DNA of 64,000 bases from Vibrio comitans (GCA_024346835.1 AP024867.1:1364001-1428000), one strand, 5' to 3'; numbered from the stretch's first letter, positions 34,887-44,862 are shown. The notes: generated by a model from the sequence alone, not told the origin. A program made the numbers and translations.

Positions 34887-37658
34887 ATGCAAACAGAACA
34901 AATACGCATTGCACAGAAAAACTTAGTTCCAGTCAGTCGTCAGGCTGCTGGTGAAGGCATTGTATTACTAGAGAATCGTCAAAATACGCTTCCCCTATCC
35001 TCGGAAGATACCGTTTCTCTATTTGGTCGTTGTCAGATTGACACCTATAGAAGTGGCACAGGTTCCGGTGGCGCCGTAAACGTACCTTACGCAGTAAACG
35101 CGTTAGAAGGCTTACGTACAAATAAAAGCGTTACCATCAATGAAGAACTGGTCACTGTTTACCAAGACTGGATTGCAGAAAACCCATTTGACGATGGCGG
35201 CGGCGGTTGGGCAGCAGAACCGTGGTTCCAACATGAAATGCCTCTGTCAGACGACATTGTTAAGGCTGCAGCAGCTAAATCAAACAAAGCCGTAGTCTTT
35301 ATCGGCCGTACCGCTGGTGAAGACCAAGACAACGCAAACGAAGCAGGAAGCTATAAGCTAACTGACCTTGAACTTGCCATGGTAAACAAGGTTAATGCGT
35401 TCTTTGATAACGTGATCATTGTAATGAACGTTACCAACATTATGGACATGTCTTGGTTAGAAACCGTTGATCACAAAGATTCAATCACTGCAGTTCTGTA
35501 TAGCTGGGCTGCAGGTATGGAAGGTGGACACGCACTTGCTGACGTATTATCGGGCGACATCTCTCCAAGCGGGCGCCTAACCAATACTATCGCCTACAAA
35601 TTATCAGACTACCCTTCTGATGCTAATTTCGGCAGCAAGGTATGTAACCAATATCAAGAAGACATCTATGTAGGTTACCGCTACTTTGAAACCTTCAACA
35701 AAGAAGCTGTTCAATATCCGTTTGGTCATGGCCTTTCTTACACTAGCTTTGAGCGTGAGTGCACCTCTTTCAAAGTTGAAGGTGAAGGCATCGAGCAAAT
35801 CTTAACGTTTGACGTTAAGGTCACCAACACGGGCTCACAACACAAAGCTAAGGAAGTCATTCAGCTTTATGTCGAAGCGCCTCAAGGTAAGCTAGGCAAA
35901 CCTGCTCGCGTACTAGCTGGTTTTGGTAAAACTTGCGAGTTGGATGCTGGAGAAAGTGACACTGTGACCATCTCGGTTGCATTGAGCGCACTGGCTTCAT
36001 TTGATGACAATGGTATTTCAGGCAATGCTCACGCATACGTACTTGAAGCTGGCACATACCAGTTCTACCTAGGTGAAAGTGTCCGTCAAGCAACACCTAT
36101 TGATGCGAAAGTTGAGCTAACAGAACTGTTAGTTGTTGAGCAACTTGAAGAAGCGATGGCGGCGATCCAAGAGTTTGATCGCCTTAAGCCTGGTGCACTC
36201 GCGGGCAACGGTCTTTACGAGAAAGCCTATGAAGGCGTGCCACAACGTACTGTGTCTCTAGCTGAACGCATTGAAGCAAACATGCCTACCACCTATGAAA
36301 TTACGGGTGACAAAGGCATACGCTTAGCTGATGTTAAAGAAGGCCGAGTAACTCTAGAAGAGTTCATTGCACAGCTTAGCCTTGAGCAGCTAGCAACTAT
36401 CGTGCGCGGCGAAGGTATGTGTAGCCCTAAGGTAACTCCGGGAACAGCGGCTGCATTTGGCGGCGTAAGCGATAGCTTGTTTGAATTGGGTATCCCAACG
36501 GCAGCTGCTGCAGATGGTCCTTCTGGTATCCGTATGGATAGCGGACATAAAGCCTCTCAGGTTCCAATCGGTACTTTGCTAGCTTGTACATGGAATACAC
36601 CTCTTAACCATGAACTGTTTAAGCTTGTGGGCGAAGAGATGCAAGCAAACCTTATCGACACCCTGCTTGGCCCTGGCATCAACATTCATCGCCATCCGCT
36701 CAATGGCCGTAATTTTGAGTACTTCTCAGAAGATCCGTTCATGACGGGTATCATGGCAGCTGCGCAAACTCGTGGTCTTAAGGTTGCTGGTGTTTCAGGT
36801 ACTATCAAGCACTTTGCAGCAAACGACCAGGAAACAGCGCGCGTAGATTCAGACAGCGCAATGTCTCAGCGTGCACTGCGTGAAATCCACCTTAAGCCAT
36901 TTGAAATGGCAGTTAAGCTTGGTGATGCAACCACTATCATGACGTCTTATAACCCAATCAATGGTCACTGGGCAGCGTCAAACTACGACCTAAATACTAC
37001 CATCCTCCGCGGCGAGTGGGGTTACAGTGGTATTGTTATGACCGATTGGTGGGCGAAGATGAATGACTGTGTTCTTGCAGGAGAAGAGTCTAAAACCTTT
37101 ACTTCGTTCATGGTTCGAGCTCAAAACGATCTATACATGGTTGTTGAGAACGACACAGCTGAAACAAATGGTATGGGTGACAATACTATTCAAGCGGTAG
37201 AAGACGGTACTCTGACCATAGGTGAGTTGCAGCGTAGCGCGATGAACATTTGTCGCTTCATTATGGATGCGCCGGTGATGTCTCGTCCGCTTAAGAAGTA
37301 CGAGCCTATCAAGCCGTTTGCTCCACAAGCACAGATCAGTGAAGGTGCAATTTCTGTTGAACAGCCAATTGAGCTAAACACAGCTGAAAACGTGACCAAG
37401 ATTATCAAGATCGAAACTGCAGGTGAATATCACTGTTCAGCAGTCGCGCATTACGATAGAAATTCATTGGCTCAGTCATCTTGTAGCATGCACTTAAATG
37501 GCTTGTTCAGCATGTCGTTCCCTGTGAATGGTACAGATGGCAAGAGTGTAGACGTTGACGGTTTGACCGTTAAGCTTGAAGCAGGAACTTATGAAGTTCA
37601 CATTAACTTTGTTAAACGTGGACTGATGCTTGAAACGCTAAGCTTCACAAAACTATAA
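34887..37658 (+). CDS. GH3 beta-glycosidase with swapped domain order
   Basis: The 923-residue protein is a family 3 glycoside hydrolase. Domains in order: GH3 C-terminal alpha/beta sandwich first (about 20-300, with RQAAGEGIVLLEN and FGHGLSYTSFE), a fibronectin-III-like domain (about 300-410), then the TIM-barrel domain that is normally N-terminal (about 490-790). The nucleophile is Asp720 in IVMTDWWAKMND; GPGINIHRHPLNGRNFEYFS and KHFAANDQE are barrel substrate motifs. A further beta-rich module ends the chain (about 835-923). There is no signal peptide, so it acts in the cytoplasm on imported sugars. It stands alone behind an 18-bp operator. Substrate (glucoside, xyloside, other) is not clear. 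Confidence 0.88.
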   Translation: MQTEQIRIAQKNLVPVSRQAAGEGIVLLENRQNTLPLSSEDTVSLFGRCQIDTYRSGTGSGGAVNVPYAVNALEGLRTNKSVTINEELVTVYQDWIAENPFDDGGGGWAAEPWFQHEMPLSDDIVKAAAAKSNKAVVFIGRTAGEDQDNANEAGSYKLTDLELAMVNKVNAFFDNVIIVMNVTNIMDMSWLETVDHKDSITAVLYSWAAGMEGGHALADVLSGDISPSGRLTNTIAYKLSDYPSDANFGSKVCNQYQEDIYVGYRYFETFNKEAVQYPFGHGLSYTSFERECTSFKVEGEGIEQILTFDVKVTNTGSQHKAKEVIQLYVEAPQGKLGKPARVLAGFGKTCELDAGESDTVTISVALSALASFDDNGISGNAHAYVLEAGTYQFYLGESVRQATPIDAKVELTELLVVEQLEEAMAAIQEFDRLKPGALAGNGLYEKAYEGVPQRTVSLAERIEANMPTTYEITGDKGIRLADVKEGRVTLEEFIAQLSLEQLATIVRGEGMCSPKVTPGTAAAFGGVSDSLFELGIPTAAAADGPSGIRMDSGHKASQVPIGTLLACTWNTPLNHELFKLVGEEMQANLIDTLLGPGINIHRHPLNGRNFEYFSEDPFMTGIMAAAQTRGLKVAGVSGTIKHFAANDQETARVDSDSAMSQRALREIHLKPFEMAVKLGDATTIMTSYNPINGHWAASNYDLNTTILRGEWGYSGIVMTDWWAKMNDCVLAGEESKTFTSFMVRAQNDLYMVVENDTAETNGMGDNTIQAVEDGTLTIGELQRSAMNICRFIMDAPVMSRPLKKYEPIKPFAPQAQISEGAISVEQPIELNTAENVTKIIKIETAGEYHCSAVAHYDRNSLAQSSCSMHLNGLFSMSFPVNGTDGKSVDVDGLTVKLEAGTYEVHINFVKRGLMLETLSFTKL

Positions 37659-37727
37659 CTGACAGCGTAAGCTGACAGTTATCAGAAGATAAAGGCCGAG
37701 CGCTCCCCCGTGTGTCTCGGTCTTATT

Positions 37728-38111
37728 CTATCTAAGCCTGCAGCTTTCACAGCGAGAAGAACCGGTCAGCAAGCGGGATATTGAATAGCGGTTTTTGGCA
37801 AACCATAGATAGACTTTGTCACACAAAGGACGCAAGAGTCTCCAACGCGTAGGCGCGTACAACCATCCCTTTCCTACTCTACTCCACGCCTGATAGGTTA
37901 CATCCAAACCAAGTAACAGTTTGCCTTCTTCATTCAATGCATGCAGCATTACAGACGCTTGTTTGGCATCTATATAGGGATAATCGGTGAAGTGTTGATC
38001 GTGTATATCGACCAACAGTAGTTGATTTGACTTGTCGTGTTTTTTAAGAGACGTCATTTCCTTAACGCACAATGGACACGTACCATCGTAGAACAGCGTA
38101 AATTGACCCAT
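37728..38111 (-). CDS. DCC-family thiol-disulfide oxidoreductase (DUF393)
   Basis: The 127-residue protein begins MGQFTLFYDGTCPLCVKEM; the YDGxCPLC motif and a C-terminal pair of Cys in SSRCESCRLR are family marks. The ATG at 38111 with GAGGAAAAT upstream is better than the longer frame at 38126. It is predicted to be thioredoxin-like; the partner is unknown. It lies 70 bases after fabH2 on the same strand and may share its transcript. Confidence 0.85.
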   Translation of the reverse strand: MGQFTLFYDGTCPLCVKEMTSLKKHDKSNQLLLVDIHDQHFTDYPYIDAKQASVMLHALNEEGKLLLGLDVTYQAWSRVGKGWLYAPTRWRLLRPLCDKVYLWFAKNRYSISRLLTGSSRCESCRLR

Positions 38112-38180
38112 ATTTTCCTCTACCACCAGTGAGCAACAATACTCTTCATACGCAATAGCTAAAAATATAGGTCATAGAAA

Positions 38181-39272
38181 CTAACCGCGAGTTGGGTTGT
38201 TCTTGCAATGTTCTATAGCCTGCTCAAGAAGCTCTAGAGCGGTTTTATCACTTGCTGGCAACGCAGCTTCACTTTCTCTTATTGGCGTGACACGCTGACC
38301 CCAACGAATTCTACCTGCTCCCCAAGTAAGTCCAGCACCGAAGGCAGCCGTTAAGATCTCAGCCCCTGGCTTGATTGCGCCCTGCTCTGCCGCCTCGCAG
38401 ATAGCAATAGGCACAGTTGCAGCCGATGTATTGCCGTAGTTTTGGATATTAATAAAGGCTTTTTCTTGTTCAATACCCGCCAAATCACAAAGCGTTTGAA
38501 TAATTCGAACATTCGCTTGGTGAGGAATCACAAGATCAATCTTCGAGGTGGGTAATTGAGCTTCCGTCAAAACGTGTTGAGCAGCACTTCCCATGCCTTT
38601 TACTGCTCGTTTAAATATTTCACGCCCTACAAAGTTAAACTCAAAATAACCATTGTCGGTGGCAAACCTTTCCATTGAGGTACCAAAGCTTGGTACTGCT
38701 AGAATGTCTCTCCCCTCAGAGTCACAGCCTAACTTACTTTGCAGTAAACCGACTTCTTGCTCTGTTTCGGAAAGCACCACGGCACCAGCACCATCACCAA
38801 ATAGCACGGCCGTATCACGTTGAGTCCAGTCGATGAAAAAACTGAGTCGTTCTGCACCAATGACCAATACATGCTTGTAGGCACCAGCTTGAATCATACG
38901 TGTTGCAGTTTCTAGACCGTATACAAATCCAGTACAGGCAGCATTTAAGTCAAACGCAGCGGCTTGGAAGGCTCTGAGATTGTTTTGTACCTTTGATGCG
39001 ATGTTAGGGATTAAGGTATCAGGTGAGCATGTCGCGACAATGATAAGATCAAGGTCGCTTGCTTGAATACCCGCGCAATCAATCGCTTGCTGAGCAGCAA
39101 CTGTCGCAAGATCTGAGGTTTGTACATGACTGATTCGTCTTGCTGATATACCCGTTCGTGGCTTGATCCACTCATCTGAGGTATCAAGAAACGTACTAAG
39201 ATCATCGTTAGTCAATACGGTTGGTGGAAGACACTTTCCCCAACCAGAGATTTCTGCAAACTTGTTCGCCAT
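38181..39272 (-). CDS. 3-oxoacyl-ACP synthase III (FabH2-type)
   Basis: The 363-residue ketosynthase starts fatty-acid synthesis by condensing acyl-CoA with malonyl-ACP. The catalytic triad is seen: Cys in LNAACTGFVYGL, His in VIPHQANVRIIQ and Asn in NYGNTSAATVP. V. cholerae has two such genes; the chromosome II copy is FabH2, which I recall prefers longer acyl primers. The protein is about 45 residues longer than E. coli FabH (317), with an extra C-terminal tail rich in Glu and Ala. The start is the ATG at 39272 with AGGGTGT. Confidence 0.88.
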   Translation of the reverse strand: MANKFAEISGWGKCLPPTVLTNDDLSTFLDTSDEWIKPRTGISARRISHVQTSDLATVAAQQAIDCAGIQASDLDLIIVATCSPDTLIPNIASKVQNNLRAFQAAAFDLNAACTGFVYGLETATRMIQAGAYKHVLVIGAERLSFFIDWTQRDTAVLFGDGAGAVVLSETEQEVGLLQSKLGCDSEGRDILAVPSFGTSMERFATDNGYFEFNFVGREIFKRAVKGMGSAAQHVLTEAQLPTSKIDLVIPHQANVRIIQTLCDLAGIEQEKAFINIQNYGNTSAATVPIAICEAAEQGAIKPGAEILTAAFGAGLTWGAGRIRWGQRVTPIRESEAALPASDKTALELLEQAIEHCKNNPTRG

Positions 39273-39428
39273 ACACCCTGCTTTGTTACAAATCATTATT
39301 GGTCCAATGAGTATACTTCATTCAAAGGGCACAAATAACGGTTAGCTATAGTTAATTCCCCGCTTTACATCACCAAAATCGATAGAATGTGATAGTCTTA
39401 GCCCCGTTAAGCTAAGCAAGGTTAAAAA

Positions 39429-39617
39429 ATGAACCGCAAGAAGAAAATCAATCAGATCCTTAAGAAGAAAATTAAGAAGCAAAACTCTAAGCTTCATAGC
39501 TCTAATAAGCCAAAGTACATTTCAAAGGCAGAGCGTGCAAAGATGGAACTTGAAGCGGAGCAAGCAGAAGTTTCTATCGAGCAAGAGCTAAAAGACCAAG
39601 AGTCTTCAGCAAGCTAG
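39429..39617 (+). CDS. DUF2986-like small basic protein
   Basis: A 62-residue protein with a lysine-rich start (MNRKKKINQILKKKIKK), a middle YISKAERAKMELEAEQA and an acidic end. The pattern fits DUF2986 as I remember it from Vibrio and Shewanella. The function is unknown; the basic N-terminus suggests nucleic-acid or membrane contact. It has AAGGTT before the ATG and stands alone between fabH2 (divergent) and a membrane gene. Confidence 0.7.
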   Translation: MNRKKKINQILKKKIKKQNSKLHSSNKPKYISKAERAKMELEAEQAEVSIEQELKDQESSAS

Positions 39618-39714
39618 AACCCTCTCACAAATCGGTTTTGACTCTTGAAGTGTTGGCGATTGTCCAGCACTTCCCTTTGTCGTTTTCCAAAGATATTTAA
39701 CCAGGAATTAGATT

Positions 39715-40383
39715 GTGATTTCTCGATTACCAAAATGGGTGGAAGTGGGTGCTTTCATTCTGGCGTTGGTAGCAGGCTTTGTTAATTCAATTGGCTTACT
39801 AGGCTTTGAGCACCAGTCTGTTTCACACTTGTCTGGAACGGCAACACTGCTCGGTATTAGCTTTATCAATAGCTCTTTTAGTCATGTACTAAATTTGTTA
39901 GCTGTGTTGCTTTCGTTTATGTTCGGCTCATCAATCGCTGGATACTTGCTTCATGGCTCTACGTTGAAGCTAGGAAGGCATTATGACTCGGTACTTTTTA
40001 TAGAGTCTCTGTTCTTGTTTATCGCACTTGGGCTTCTTTCATCTGACAACTTCTCTGGATTGTACTTTGCTTCAGCGGCCTGTGGATTGCAAAACGCTAT
40101 GGCGACTACCTACAGCGGTGCCATAGTTAGAACCACTCACGTTACTGGTATTTTTACCGACTTGGGGATAATGCTAGGTAAGCTGTTTAGAGGGGAACCG
40201 CTGGATAAACGAAAAGCAAAACTGTTTATCTACATAATATTGGGCTTTATATCTGGCGGAACAGCAGGTGTGCTGTTGTACGCGAAGTATCAATTTATGT
40301 CTCTATTAGTTCCTGCTACCGCCTGTTTTGTTATTGCGGTTATTTATAAGTTTTATTCAAGGCAACACAAGCCTTTAGCCTAA
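39715..40383 (+). CDS. YoaK-like membrane protein (DUF1275)
   Basis: The 222-residue protein has about six hydrophobic helices and the family blocks FVNSIGLLGFEHQSVSHLSG near residues 22-41 and CGLQNAMATTYSGAIVRTTH near 124. The function of DUF1275 is not known. The start is a GTG at 39715 with AGGA upstream. It ends in a bidirectional hairpin shared with katG. Confidence 0.85.
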   Translation: MISRLPKWVEVGAFILALVAGFVNSIGLLGFEHQSVSHLSGTATLLGISFINSSFSHVLNLLAVLLSFMFGSSIAGYLLHGSTLKLGRHYDSVLFIESLFLFIALGLLSSDNFSGLYFASAACGLQNAMATTYSGAIVRTTHVTGIFTDLGIMLGKLFRGEPLDKRKAKLFIYIILGFISGGTAGVLLYAKYQFMSLLVPATACFVIAVIYKFYSRQHKPLA

Positions 40384-40391
40384 AAGAAATT

Positions 40392-40423
40392 AAAGCCCCA
40401 TAGCGGTTTCACTATGAGGCTTT
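40392..40423. terminator. bidirectional terminator between yoaK-like gene and katG
   Basis: Arms AAAGCC-CATAG and CTATG-AGGCTTT with an 8-base loop and one bulge, followed by TTGTTTCTT on plus. Confidence 0.7.
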
Positions 40424-40448
40424 GTTTCTTGGTTGTACTAGGTCTAGC

Positions 40449-42611
40449 TTATAGTAGGTCGAACCTGTCCGCATTCATGACTTTGACCCAAGCCGCTACG
40501 AAATCTTCTACAAACCTCTCTTTACTGTCGTCTTGCGCGTACACCTCAGCATAAGATCTCAGTACGGAGTTAGAGCCAAACACTAAATCAACTCGTGTTG
40601 CTGTCCACTTAGTATCGCCACTACTTCTATCACGAAGCTCATAGAGCCCATCTTGTCTCGGTTTCCAAACATAGTTCATGTCAGTGAGATTGACAAAAAA
40701 GTCGTTACTTAACGCGCCCACATTGTCAGTGAATACGCCGTGAGAACTGTTCGCATAGTTTGTACCAATAACGCGCAGGCCGCCCACTAATACTGTCATT
40801 TCAGGAGCCGTTAGACCCATTAGCTGGGCTCTATCAAGCAATAGCTCTTCTGATGTCACAACATACTCTTGTTTTTGCCAGTTTCTGAAACCATCGGCAA
40901 CAGGCTCAAGCACTGCAAAAGACTCTGTATCAGTCATCTCACTACTCGCATCACCACGACCCGGTGTAAATGGCACCTTGATGTCGAAACCCGCAGATTT
41001 TGCTGCTTGTTCAACGCCTACATTACCCGCGATAACGATAGTATCGGCTATACTGACACCGGAGTCACTGGCGATTTTCTCAAGTTCAGCCAATACCTTA
41101 GCAAGCTTACTAGGCTCATTGCCTTGCCAATCCTTTTGTGGTGCTAAACGAATTCGAGCGCCATTTGCTCCACCTCGTTTATCTGAGCCTCTAAAGGTTC
41201 TTGCGCTGTCCCAGGCTGTGGTCACTAATTCAGAGACACTTAACCCACTCTCTAAGATCTTCGATTTTACAGACTCCACATCATAGTCAGTCGAACCACT
41301 TGGGATGGGATCTTGCCAAATCAAATCGTCGGATGGGACATCCGGGCCTAAATAACAACTCTTAGGCCCCATATCTCTATGCGTTAGCTTAAACCAAGCT
41401 CGCGCGAATACCTCATTGAAGTACTCTGGATCCTTATGAAAACGCTCTGAAATTTTTCGATACTCTGGATCGATTTTCAGTGCCATATCTGCATCGGTCA
41501 TCATCGGGTTGTAGCGAATAGTGTCATCTTCAACATCGACTGGTTTATCCGCTTCATCAATATTCACAGGCTCCCACTGCCAAGCACCTGCTGGACTCTT
41601 CGTCAGCTCCCAGTCATAAGTGAATAACAGGTGGAAATACCCGTTGTCCCACTGAGTCGGATGCGTTGTCCATGCACCCTCAATGCCGCTAGTGACGGTG
41701 TCACGACCAACACTGCGAGATTGATGATTCATCCAACCAAGTCCCTGCTCTACCACATCAGCACCTTCAGGGTCTGCACCTATTAGCGAGGCGTCTCCAT
41801 TACCATGAGCCTTACCCACAGTATGACCACCAGCGGTTAGAGCCACCGTTTCTTCATCATCCATTGCCATTCGTGCAAACGTCACTCGCATATCTTGTGC
41901 GGTTTTCAATGGATCGGGATTGCCATCTACCCCCTCTGGATTCACATAGATAAGGCCCATCATTACCGCAGCAAGTGGGTTTTCTAGATCGCGCTCTCCT
42001 GAATAACGGCTACTCTCGGCGCCACTTGGCGCAAGCCACTCTTTCTCTGATCCCCAATAAATATCCTTCTCTGGGTGCCAGATGTCTTCTCGACCAAACG
42101 CAAAACCATAGGTTTTAAAGCCCATAGATTCATAGGCCATATTACCGGCAAGGATCATTAAATCAGCCCAACTTATTTTATTGCCGTACTTTTGTTTAAT
42201 CGGCCACAGCAAGCGACGAGCTTTATCAAGGTTGGCATTATCTGGCCAAGAGTTGAGAGGAGCAAAACGCTGATTACCAGTACTCGCACCACCGCGCCCA
42301 TCAGCGATTCGATAGGTACCTGCCGAGTGCCAAGCCATGCGAATCATCAGACCGCCATAGTGTCCCCAATCTGACGGCCACCAATCCTGACTTGTAGTCA
42401 TTAGAGCCTTCACGTCATTTTTTAAAGCGGTTACATCGAGGGACTTGAGTTGCTCTCGGTAGCTAAAGTCTTGACCAAGAGGGTTGGTTTTGGAATCGTG
42501 TTGATGAAGAATATCGAGATTAAGAGCCTTGGGCCACCACTGCTTCTCTGACCTTTGCTGAGAAGTAACCGCTCCATGCATTACGGGACATTTACCTTGT
42601 TTACCTGTCAT
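40449..42611 (-). CDS. katG: catalase-peroxidase HPI
   Basis: KatG breaks down hydrogen peroxide with heme b. The 720-residue protein has the distal Arg-Trp-His in IRMAWHSAGTYR near residue 93, which with a Tyr and a Met forms the family's cross-linked adduct, and the proximal His in ALTAGGHTVGKAHG near 258. The C-terminal duplicated domain (about 430-720) lacks heme, as usual. No signal peptide is present, so it is cytoplasmic. I looked for OxyR tetrads upstream and found only poor matches. Confidence 0.96.
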   Translation of the reverse strand: MTGKQGKCPVMHGAVTSQQRSEKQWWPKALNLDILHQHDSKTNPLGQDFSYREQLKSLDVTALKNDVKALMTTSQDWWPSDWGHYGGLMIRMAWHSAGTYRIADGRGGASTGNQRFAPLNSWPDNANLDKARRLLWPIKQKYGNKISWADLMILAGNMAYESMGFKTYGFAFGREDIWHPEKDIYWGSEKEWLAPSGAESSRYSGERDLENPLAAVMMGLIYVNPEGVDGNPDPLKTAQDMRVTFARMAMDDEETVALTAGGHTVGKAHGNGDASLIGADPEGADVVEQGLGWMNHQSRSVGRDTVTSGIEGAWTTHPTQWDNGYFHLLFTYDWELTKSPAGAWQWEPVNIDEADKPVDVEDDTIRYNPMMTDADMALKIDPEYRKISERFHKDPEYFNEVFARAWFKLTHRDMGPKSCYLGPDVPSDDLIWQDPIPSGSTDYDVESVKSKILESGLSVSELVTTAWDSARTFRGSDKRGGANGARIRLAPQKDWQGNEPSKLAKVLAELEKIASDSGVSIADTIVIAGNVGVEQAAKSAGFDIKVPFTPGRGDASSEMTDTESFAVLEPVADGFRNWQKQEYVVTSEELLLDRAQLMGLTAPEMTVLVGGLRVIGTNYANSSHGVFTDNVGALSNDFFVNLTDMNYVWKPRQDGLYELRDRSSGDTKWTATRVDLVFGSNSVLRSYAEVYAQDDSKERFVEDFVAAWVKVMNADRFDLL

Positions 42612-42802
42612 ACCTAACTCCTTGATTTTACGTTTTATAATGGCAATAGGAATTAGATTGACGGCTTAGGTCTTTCCACCTTTAAAACATCAACACTAGG
42701 TTCTATTGCGCTTTGATATAAAGGTAGGATCAAACCCAAAAATATACTAATACTTAAGGGCTATATATTTGATAGGTAAAAACAATGACGTTATGATCTG
42801 GG

Positions 42803-43294
42803 TTATCGTAGCAAGGAATCTTGTATGGCAATGAATTCTTGAGCTGACTCTTTTAAAGCGTTTGCGGTCAGTTGAGGCACACCCAACACAACAACATGGC
42901 AGTTGTAACGTTCTGCCACATGCCTAACTAACAATTCAAAGTCTCCGTCACCAGAGAGCAGAATTATAGTATCCACCTCAGACGCTTTTTCCATGATATC
43001 AATGGTAATCCCCACATCCCAATCGCCTTTAGCACTGCCGTCCGAGCGTTGAATGTAAGGTTTCAGCTTAACCTCAAAGCCTATGCCTCGGAGGATATGA
43101 TGAAACTGTCGCTGTTTTGGATCATGACTTGCTATTGCATAGGCTTGAGCTGAAGCGATATCGCCATATTCCATCGCCAATGCCCAAAAGGCGTTGTAAT
43201 CAAAATTACGACGATACGCATCTCGAGTTGTGTAATAGATGTTTTGTACATCGGCGAAAATAGCAACGCGGCTTTTAGACATGGCTTGATTCAT
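42803..43294 (-). CDS. NYN-domain protein (LabA/DUF88-like)
   Basis: A 163-residue protein of the NYN/PIN-like fold. Conserved acidic spots are in VAIFADVQNIYY near residue 15, GDWDVGITIDIM near 90 and LLSGDGDFELLVRH near 112. NYN proteins are predicted RNases in RNA processing. The start is either of two ATGs four codons apart; neither has a clear ribosome site. It is a single gene between katG and a HAD phosphatase, same strand, with gaps that suggest separate transcription. Confidence 0.85.
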   Translation of the reverse strand: MNQAMSKSRVAIFADVQNIYYTTRDAYRRNFDYNAFWALAMEYGDIASAQAYAIASHDPKQRQFHHILRGIGFEVKLKPYIQRSDGSAKGDWDVGITIDIMEKASEVDTIILLSGDGDFELLVRHVAERYNCHVVVLGVPQLTANALKESAQEFIAIQDSLLR

Positions 43295-43358
43295 ATTTAG
43301 TCGTTATCTCAATAGATTAAGTCGAAGAGTATACGTGACTTGTGGCCGTTGCCTAAGC

Positions 43359-44027
43359 CTAAATATGATATTCGAGAGGAGGAACATCCGCGCAATATTG
43401 CAGAACCTCACTAAGGTCACTGATACTCATCGCCCCCTCTGCGCTCCATTTCGGAGATAAAGGATTAGGCCGGTAATGAAGGGTAGTAATGTTCGCTGCG
43501 ACACCTGCGCGAATACCTTGCAATGTATCATCGACAAACAAGCACTCTTTAGCACGAAATCCCATTCGCATTGCTGCATACTGGATTAGGTCCGGTTCGG
43601 GCTTCCAGCTATTTGCGTCAAAAGCACTGAACATCGCACCTTTGAAATAATCAGATAAACCACTGATTTCAAGAGTGTATTCTAACTTACTACGAGGGCC
43701 ATTTGACACAACACAAACTTCGATACCATGTTGTTTTAGGGTATCCAACACTTTTACTGCATTCTTGCACGGCCTAAGTTGGTCTTGAAATAAGATCCGA
43801 GTCTTTTCCCTATACAGAGGCTCAAGTTCGTCTATATCGACTTTAACGCCAAGACGTTGGCTGGTTTCCACTAGAATATCCGCAAGCTTTCCGCCATTAA
43901 AATGGCTAAGCGCTTCATCCATACTAAGCTGTGCGCCATAGCTATTGAAGACACTGACTAACGCCTGACAACATAACTTCTCGCTATCAACCAACGTACC
44001 TTCGCAGTCAAATATCACACACTTCAT
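43359..44027 (-). CDS. HAD-superfamily phosphatase (YieH-like)
   Basis: A 222-residue HAD phosphatase with motif I CVIFDCEGTLVDSE (first and second Asp, here DCEGT instead of the more usual DCDGT), motif II VVSNGP and motif III/IV WKPEPDLIQY and CLFVDDTLQGIRAG. It resembles E. coli YieH (6-phosphogluconate phosphatase), which also starts with FFDCDGTLVDSE. The second nucleophile Asp being Glu is unusual and may matter for catalysis. The ATG at 44027 has GGAAAG upstream. The substrate is a guess. Confidence 0.8.
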   Translation of the reverse strand: MKCVIFDCEGTLVDSEKLCCQALVSVFNSYGAQLSMDEALSHFNGGKLADILVETSQRLGVKVDIDELEPLYREKTRILFQDQLRPCKNAVKVLDTLKQHGIEVCVVSNGPRSKLEYTLEISGLSDYFKGAMFSAFDANSWKPEPDLIQYAAMRMGFRAKECLFVDDTLQGIRAGVAANITTLHYRPNPLSPKWSAEGAMSISDLSEVLQYCADVPPLEYHI

Positions 44028-44156
44028 TAATTTGCTTTCCATAGCATCTGCTTGATTATATTTATGTTTATAACCAAGAACTGCTAGCAATGGGAAAGCA
44101 GTACTACTTACTGTTAACTATGCCCTTGTTTGTTTGTGATTTAACGACTTAGATCA

Positions 44157-44717
44157 CTAAACGTAGTCAAATACTTGTACGAATAATTGGCAGTTTTGTT
44201 CGGCTTGATTTATTTCTGTGGCAAAAAGGTTCAAGATCGAACGGATCTCTAGGTCTTTTGATAGGCTATTTTTCAGTAACAGGTCAGACACTAATAAAGT
44301 ATCCGACGTATTTGATACGATGCATACTCCAACAACCTCAGAACCTTCAAACCCTATACATAATGAGTGAGGCCCCTGGTCATCAAGAATAATCTGAGCT
44401 AAAAACTCCTGTAAATACTCTCTTGACGCATCAGGTATATCGCTATGCGTTGCCATAAAGTGCGCAAACAGAACAGTGAGTTTATGAAAATCAGCTCTTA
44501 GCCACTCAGTATTATTCGCCACTGGGGTAGATTCTGAAGATGGGCATTCTAGCGAAGCAATCTTGCTAAATTTCTCAATGAGGTCCAGATAGCACGCCTT
44601 ACCTAAGACACTTTCTCTCGTTGGGTAAGCCACCTCTATCTGAGACAAAAGCCATTGGGTCTTCTGCTGCTGTAAATGCTCAACATTGGGGGTAGGCGCT
44701 AGGTTACTCATAGTCAT
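44157..44717 (-). CDS. hypothetical protein
   Basis: A 186-residue protein I do not recognise. The N-terminal third is helical (LQQQKTQWLLSQIEVAYPTR), and the C-terminal part alternates short strands (LCIGFEGSEVVGVCIVS, QLFVQVFDYV), which could be an acyltransferase-like sandwich. The longer frame (to 44921) would overlap the divergent creA gene, so I start at the ATG at 44717. No signal peptide or membrane segment is visible. It is divergent from creA with about 145 bases between. Confidence 0.6.
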   Translation of the reverse strand: MTMSNLAPTPNVEHLQQQKTQWLLSQIEVAYPTRESVLGKACYLDLIEKFSKIASLECPSSESTPVANNTEWLRADFHKLTVLFAHFMATHSDIPDASREYLQEFLAQIILDDQGPHSLCIGFEGSEVVGVCIVSNTSDTLLVSDLLLKNSLSKDLEIRSILNLFATEINQAEQNCQLFVQVFDYV

Positions 44718-44862
44718 GCTCAATTTTTGATTTTGTATAAGGATACACACGGATCTATGTATGAACAATTCTTTATCAAACAATCGCTTATTTAAACAAG
44801 ATTGCCTGTATGTGTTAGACTCTACTCTATTCAATACGCTGTAAATTCTCTTGGAAATCGCA

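Noticed and set aside
42612..42802. OxyR sites upstream of katG
   Set aside because: Only isolated CTAT-like tetramers were found; spacing to a full ATAG-N7-CTAT array did not hold.
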